This document shows positions 5,442-7,571 of a stretch of DNA of 7,571 nt, piece after piece. The position numbers and the translations under genes were made by a program. Below the pieces are notes generated by a model. The model was not told the DNA's origin, did not search any database, and saw nothing but the letters and a program-made list of their open reading frames with translations. Numbering within the stretch: position 1 is the first letter of the stretch; each line of letters opens with the position of its first letter. This DNA is from UBA3071 sp965369635 (GTDB taxonomy: Bacteria; Chloroflexota; Anaerolineae; UBA3071). The stretch lies in assembly GCA_965369635.1 (NCBI GenBank), contig CBDURC010000152.1, positions 1 to 7,571 on the forward strand, written 5' to 3'.

Positions 5442-6311
5442 CTATCGTTTTCTCGCTGTCATCACCAGGTTCGGGCTACTGGTAGGGTCAAAAGGCGCAC
5501 CCTGCATGTCACCGTAGCAGGCGATCTCCCGAAAGCCTGCCTCTGCCAGCACTGCTCTCAGGTCTCTCTGCAGCAGAGGGCGCAGCCGTGTGGACGCAAC
5601 TTGCTGGCTCCAGGCGTCGCTTGCCCCGCTTGGGGCGGGGCTTGCATCCCTCTGCAACGTCACCATGTTGAAGGTCAGCGTGCCGTCGGGCTCGAAGTCG
5701 TAGAAGCGCAGGAAGAGCCATTCCGTTTCCCCCTCTTGGCGGGCCTGGGGCTCCATCCACCTCTCGCGGCGGGCCAGCACGGCGTCGAAGTTGCGGTTCT
5801 GGATCAGGAGCAGGCCGCCGGGCCGCAGGCAGGTGTCGAAGTCCTCCAGAGCGGTTCGCAGATCTGCCGGGGTCAGCAGGTGAGGCAGTGAGTTGCCCAG
5901 GCAAAGCAGTCCGTCGAATCCGGTGAGGCTATGCCGTCCTGAAGATGCGGCGCTGGGCGTACTGCTGCCGAACGTTAGTGCCAGCTCCCCGAAGCCGGCC
6001 ACCTCGAAGCGCACTTCGCCTCCTCCCCCCCTTTCCTCCCCCCCAATGGGGGGGAAAGAGGGGGGGACAGGCGCGGCACTGGCTGCGTTGGCCCGCGCCC
6101 GCTCGATCATCCCTGTGCTGAAGTCGGCGCCCGCCACGCTGTAACCCCGCTGGGCCAGCGCCACAGCATGCATCCCCGTGCCACAGGCCACGTCCAGCAC
6201 GCGGCGGGCTCCGATCGCCTGCAACCGCCCTTCGATGAAGGGCATCTCCGCCGCCAGCCGGGCAGGCCAGTTCATGAAACGGTCGTAATCAGCGCTGAAC
6301 TCGTCGTACAT
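5442..6311 (-). CDS. Class I SAM-dependent methyltransferase with repeat-derived insertions
   Basis: This 289-residue protein has a Rossmann-type methyltransferase core. Motif I is VLDVACGTGMHA (38-49), then the acidic end of strand 2 with GADFSTGMIERARANA (61-76). Motif IV is like GFDGLLCLGNSLPHLL (131-146), followed by LRPGGLLLIQNRNFD (162-176). The sequence resembles small-molecule (glycine/sarcosine-type) methyltransferases; the substrate is unknown. Three stretches look foreign to the fold: PVPPSFPPIGGEERGGGG (81-98), encoded by C/G runs; SSTPSAASSGRHSLT (116-130); and S-PAPSGA-S (224-231), from a 17-bp palindrome. All keep the frame. The ATG at 6311 follows AGGACGGAG and lies 9 bases after the ferredoxin stop; the next gene starts 22 bases beyond the TAG. 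It is probably co-transcribed with both neighbours. Confidence 0.9.
   Translation of the reverse strand: MYDEFSADYDRFMNWPARLAAEMPFIEGRLQAIGARRVLDVACGTGMHAVALAQRGYSVAGADFSTGMIERARANAASAAPVPPSFPPIGGEERGGGGEVRFEVAGFGELALTFGSSTPSAASSGRHSLTGFDGLLCLGNSLPHLLTPADLRTALEDFDTCLRPGGLLLIQNRNFDAVLARRERWMEPQARQEGETEWLFLRFYDFEPDGTLTFNMVTLQRDASPAPSGASDAWSQQVASTRLRPLLQRDLRAVLAEAGFREIACYGDMQGAPFDPTSSPNLVMTARKR
5620..5644 (+). repeat. Copy 3 of the 17-bp palindromic element, inside the methyltransferase gene
   Basis: The core at 5624-5640 is identical to copies 1 and 2. It is flanked by CTTG on both sides (5620-5623 and 5641-5644), and the direct repeat can be read as GCTTGC (5619-5624 and 5640-5645). The flanks differ from those of copies 1 and 2, as expected for target-site duplications. 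The gene reads it in a different frame from copy 2, as S-PAPSGA-S. Excising 21 bp gives RDASDAW, an uninterrupted join. Confidence 0.92.
6025..6066. repeat. C-run/G-run imperfect hairpin inside the methyltransferase gene
   Basis: Runs of seven C (6025-6031 and 6038-6044) and seven G (6048-6054 and 6060-6066) are arranged around AAT (6045-6047). They form a 7-bp inner stem that extends imperfectly outward through TTTCCT versus AAAGA. The block is read in frame as a Pro/Gly-rich stretch within residues 81-98, between the strand-2 region and the following EVRFEVAGFGEL segment. Homopolymer runs of this kind are prone to length change and so to frameshifts. Confidence 0.8.
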
Positions 6312-6320
6312 CGCTCCGTC

Positions 6321-6698
6321 CTAGCCGTGGATGAGCGTTGGCAGACAGCGGGTGCATACCCACAGGCTCTGCCCCTGGTGGCGGAGGGGTACGAGGTGGG
6401 CCTTGTCCTCGCCGGTGGCGCAGCTAAAGCAGCGCTGGGTGATGTAGGTCTGCCCACGTTCCTGCATCAACGCTTCGGCTTCTGCCTCGTCAAAGTCGGG
6501 AGCCTCCCGCTCTTCGATGCTCAGCGCGCCGGTGGGGCAGACGGGAATGCAGAAGCCCGCTCCGTCGCAGAGCGCCTCGTGCACCACCTTGGCCTTGCCA
6601 TCCACCAAAACAATCGCACCCTCTGCGCAGGGGATTACGCAAGCGCCGCACCCATCACACAGTTCCTCATCAATCTTCACGATCTGTCGAATAGCCAT
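6321..6698 (-). CDS. Ferredoxin-like protein with a C-terminal CxxC...CxxC tail
   Basis: This 125-residue cytoplasmic electron-transfer-type protein has a complete first [4Fe-4S] motif (C14, C17, C20, C24). The second site is a variant, CDGAGFCIPVCP: C44, C50 and C54 are present but Ala replaces the second Cys. I recall CDGxGxC as recurring in this ferredoxin family, so this is probably a family trait rather than damage. Residues 90-118 carry CFSC and CTRC with 21 residues between the pairs, which looks like a small zinc-ribbon or rubredoxin-like knuckle. That tail could bind Zn or Fe (inference). The ATG at 6698 has GAGGAA just upstream. The stop is 9 bases before the methyltransferase start. 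Its redox partner is not identifiable from the sequence. Confidence 0.9.
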   Translation of the reverse strand: MAIRQIVKIDEELCDGCGACVIPCAEGAIVLVDGKAKVVHEALCDGAGFCIPVCPTGALSIEEREAPDFDEAEAEALMQERGQTYITQRCFSCATGEDKAHLVPLRHQGQSLWVCTRCLPTLIHG

Positions 6699-6712
6699 AC
6701 TTCCTCATCTCT

Positions 6713-6775
6713 GTGAAACGTGATATGTGAAACGTGACATCAAGGGGTAGGTATGCCTCATGCTTCACGTTTTAC
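6713..6775. repeat. GTGAAACGTGA tandem and inverted repeat cluster between the ferredoxin genes
   Basis: GTGAAACGTGATAT (6713-6726) is followed at once by GTGAAACGTGACAT (6727-6740), matching at 13 of 14 positions. An inverted copy TCACGTTTTAC (6765-6775) complements GTGAAACGTGA at 10 of 11 positions. The two direct copies could each pair with the inverted copy, so alternative stems are possible. This fills most of the 81-base gap between the two ferredoxin genes. There is no T-run, and function is unknown. Confidence 0.7.
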
Positions 6776-6779
6776 GAAC

Positions 6780-6989
6780 TCACCGAGCCCATACAATCTC
6801 ATAAGTGCACGTAATCGCCCTTTGGGGACAAATGGCATCGCACAGTGCGCAGTAGGTGCAGTCAGCCGGGCGGGCGAAAAACGGCCCCCTCGGCCCCATC
6901 TCCACCGCGCCGGTCGGACACTGTTCGACGCAGATGCCACACTGGTCGCACCGTTGCATGTTGATCTCTGGCAATACCCAATCGTCCAT
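6780..6989 (-). CDS. 2[4Fe-4S] ferredoxin
   Basis: This 69-residue protein (from the ATG at 6989) has two complete CxxCxxCxxxCP motifs: C14/C17/C20/C24 and C44/C47/C50/C54, the second in CTYCALCDAICPQRA. It should carry two low-potential [4Fe-4S] clusters and shuttle electrons in the cytoplasm. The start is ambiguous. The ATG at 6989 lies 12 bases from AAAGGTGG (7009-7002), which is long, while an in-frame TTG at 6995 has 6-base spacing and would add two residues. The ribosome binding site lies within the arm of a strong hairpin (6999-7037), so translation could be masked. The next gene, a second ferredoxin, starts 81 bases downstream. Confidence 0.92.
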   Translation of the reverse strand: MDDWVLPEINMQRCDQCGICVEQCPTGAVEMGPRGPFFARPADCTYCALCDAICPQRAITCTYEIVWAR

Positions 6990-6998
6990 AATCAAAAA

Positions 6999-7037
6999 CG
7001 GCCACCTTTCTACCTCAGTTTAGCAAAAAGGTGGCCG
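6999..7037 (-). terminator. Terminator-like hairpin that also sequesters the ferredoxin ribosome binding site
   Basis: On the minus strand CGGCCACCTTT (7037-7027) and AAAGGTGGCCG (7009-6999) form a perfect 11-bp stem around a 17-base loop, followed directly by TTTTT. That is the form of a rho-independent terminator. The 3' arm also contains AAAGGTGG, the only ribosome binding site for the ferredoxin at 6989/6995. The hairpin could end transcripts from the bacterioferritin-like gene, act as an attenuator for the ferredoxin operon, or block translation. There is no T-run in the plus direction. Confidence 0.75.
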
Positions 7038-7038
7038 C

Positions 7039-7078
7039 TTGTCTACGACAAAAGTCGTACTGTTCTAGCGTTTGTCGT
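7039..7078 (-). promoter_or_regulatory. Overlapping alternative hairpins upstream of the ferredoxin terminator
   Basis: TACGAC-AAAA-GTCGTA (7044-7059) is a 6-bp hairpin. ACGACAAA within it (7045-7052) is also exactly complementary to TTTGTCGT (7071-7078), and TTGTC-TAC-GACAA (7039-7051) is a third option. These pairings exclude one another and lie immediately 5' (minus sense) of the terminator-like stem, the usual position for an attenuation switch. I found no clear promoter for this leader; TAGAAC (7067-7062) is a weak -10 without a good -35. No known riboswitch class was recognised. Confidence 0.4.
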
Positions 7079-7127
7079 CAGTGAAAGCCACAAAGCCGAT
7101 ATTGGATCTGTTTTATCCTCTCGCCAA

Positions 7128-7155
7128 GTACGGGCGACCGGCCGGTCGCCCCTAC
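7128..7155. repeat. GTAGGGGC-type palindrome with a perfect 20-bp core, overlapping a stop codon
   Basis: GGGCGACCGGCCGGTCGCCC (7132-7151) is a perfect 20-bp palindrome. After one mismatched pair (7131/7152) the ends GTA/TAC pair again, giving a 28-base unit that reads GTAGGGGC at its start on the minus strand. This is the same end format as the repeat at 4101-4145, with a different interior. Its TAG (7154-7152) is the stop codon of the bacterioferritin-like gene. No T-run follows. Confidence 0.88.
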
Positions 7156-7571
7156 TCCCTCTCCTGTACCCGCTCCAGAAGATCGTTGAACAGTTCGTCG
7201 TGATAAATCTCGTGCTCGCGGATGCGGGTCAGGAGGGCCTTCAGCTCGGCGTCTTCCAGCTCCTCGATCTGACGCCCGTAGACCCGCGTCACCTCTCGCT
7301 CGGCGGCTATGTCTGCCTCGAGCATGGCTGTCGTGTCGCCTTCCAGGGTAAGTTTGGCATGCTCCATGCGTGGATGGCCACCCAGCTCCCCCACCTCTTC
7401 TGCCAGCCAGCCCATGTGCTGCATTTCGTTGATAGCCTGCATGTCCAGCTCGCGCCCCACGTCACAGTGCGGCATGACGAAGGAGTGGTAGAGATACTGC
7501 AGAATGACGGTGTACTCGTGGCCCACACCCTGATTCAGAATCTCAAGGACGCGCGGCGAGACAGCCTCGCC
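7152..7571 (-). CDS. Bacterioferritin-like di-iron protein, 5' end outside the window
   Basis: The frame is open to the right edge, giving 139 visible residues; the internal GTG at 7526 is not the likely start because family-like sequence (VSPRVLEILNQGVGHEY) continues upstream of it. The helical sequence aligns by eye with bacterioferritins. Candidate ferroxidase ligands are all present: E19, E49 and H52 (EMQH), E91 (AAEREV), E121 and H124 (EIYH). M50 falls where bacterioferritin has its haem-ligating Met. The protein would oxidise and store iron or detoxify peroxide; a rubrerythrin-like role is an alternative, but no rubredoxin tail follows. The gene precedes the ferredoxin genes by about 160 bases. 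Its TAG stop is supplied by a palindromic repeat. About 10-20 N-terminal residues are probably missing. Confidence 0.87.
   Translation of the reverse strand, partial: GEAVSPRVLEILNQGVGHEYTVILQYLYHSFVMPHCDVGRELDMQAINEMQHMGWLAEEVGELGGHPRMEHAKLTLEGDTTAMLEADIAAEREVTRVYGRQIEELEDAELKALLTRIREHEIYHDELFNDLLERVQERE

Noticed and set aside
4538..5485. Long plus-strand open frame of 315 codons
   Set aside because: It lies antisense to the well-supported DUF438-hemerythrin-PAS gene, shows no recognisable domain, and such shadow frames are common in GC-rich genes.
2345..5935. Shared 10-mer AGGCTATGCC in the DUF401 gene and the methyltransferase gene
   Set aside because: Tens of shared 10-mers are expected by chance in a window of this size on both strands.
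1..7571. CRISPR array, tRNA, rRNA or integrase-type mobile element
   Set aside because: No regularly spaced direct repeats, cloverleaf-like sequence, rRNA-like sequence or transposase/integrase motifs were found on either strand.

Overview
The window is GC-rich and densely coded. It has a two-gene plus-strand cassette at the left edge and a long minus-strand gene series filling the rest. Gene content (ECF transporter parts, DUF401 and DUF166 proteins, a DUF438/hemerythrin/PAS protein, small ferredoxins, a bacterioferritin-like protein) and the many short GC-rich palindromes suggest an anaerobic or microaerophilic bacterium, perhaps a Chloroflexota/Anaerolineae-type genome. That assignment is inference; there is no rRNA or other marker gene to fix it.

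Layout. Positions 1-1556 (+): the 3' part of an ECF-type ABC ATPase gene, then EcfT, joined by a TGATG stop/start overlap. Positions 1557-1769: a convergent gap with a 98-bp segment bounded by perfect 13-bp inverted repeats. Positions 1770-2987 (-): a DUF401 membrane protein, with a 317-bp upstream gap holding a near-consensus sigma-70 promoter and a leader hairpin. Positions 3305-4066 (-): a DUF166 protein rich in conserved-looking Cys and His. Positions 4142-5419 (-): a DUF438-hemerythrin-PAS protein. Positions 5442-6311 (-): a class I SAM methyltransferase. Positions 6321-6698 (-): a ferredoxin with an added CxxC...CxxC tail. Positions 6780-6989 (-): a 2[4Fe-4S] ferredoxin. Positions 7152-7571 (-): a bacterioferritin-like protein running off the right edge.

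The minus-strand genes from 7571 down to 3305 are closely spaced and share an iron, Fe-S and di-iron redox theme, so they may be co-transcribed. A terminator-like hairpin that also masks the ribosome binding site lies just before the first ferredoxin and could gate expression of everything downstream. DUF401 appears to have its own promoter.

The most striking feature is the repeat content. An identical 17-bp GC palindrome occurs three times, each inside a different protein-coding gene. Two copies are flanked by perfect 4-bp direct repeats and the third by a 3-of-4 match. The implied 17+4 = 21-bp insertion adds exactly seven codons, and the core has no stop codon in any of its six frames. This looks like a miniature palindromic element that can sit inside genes without breaking them. 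A second palindrome type with GTAGGGGC ends supplies the TAG stop codon of two separate genes. Other repeats are a C/G-run hairpin inside the methyltransferase gene and a GTGAAACGTGA repeat cluster.
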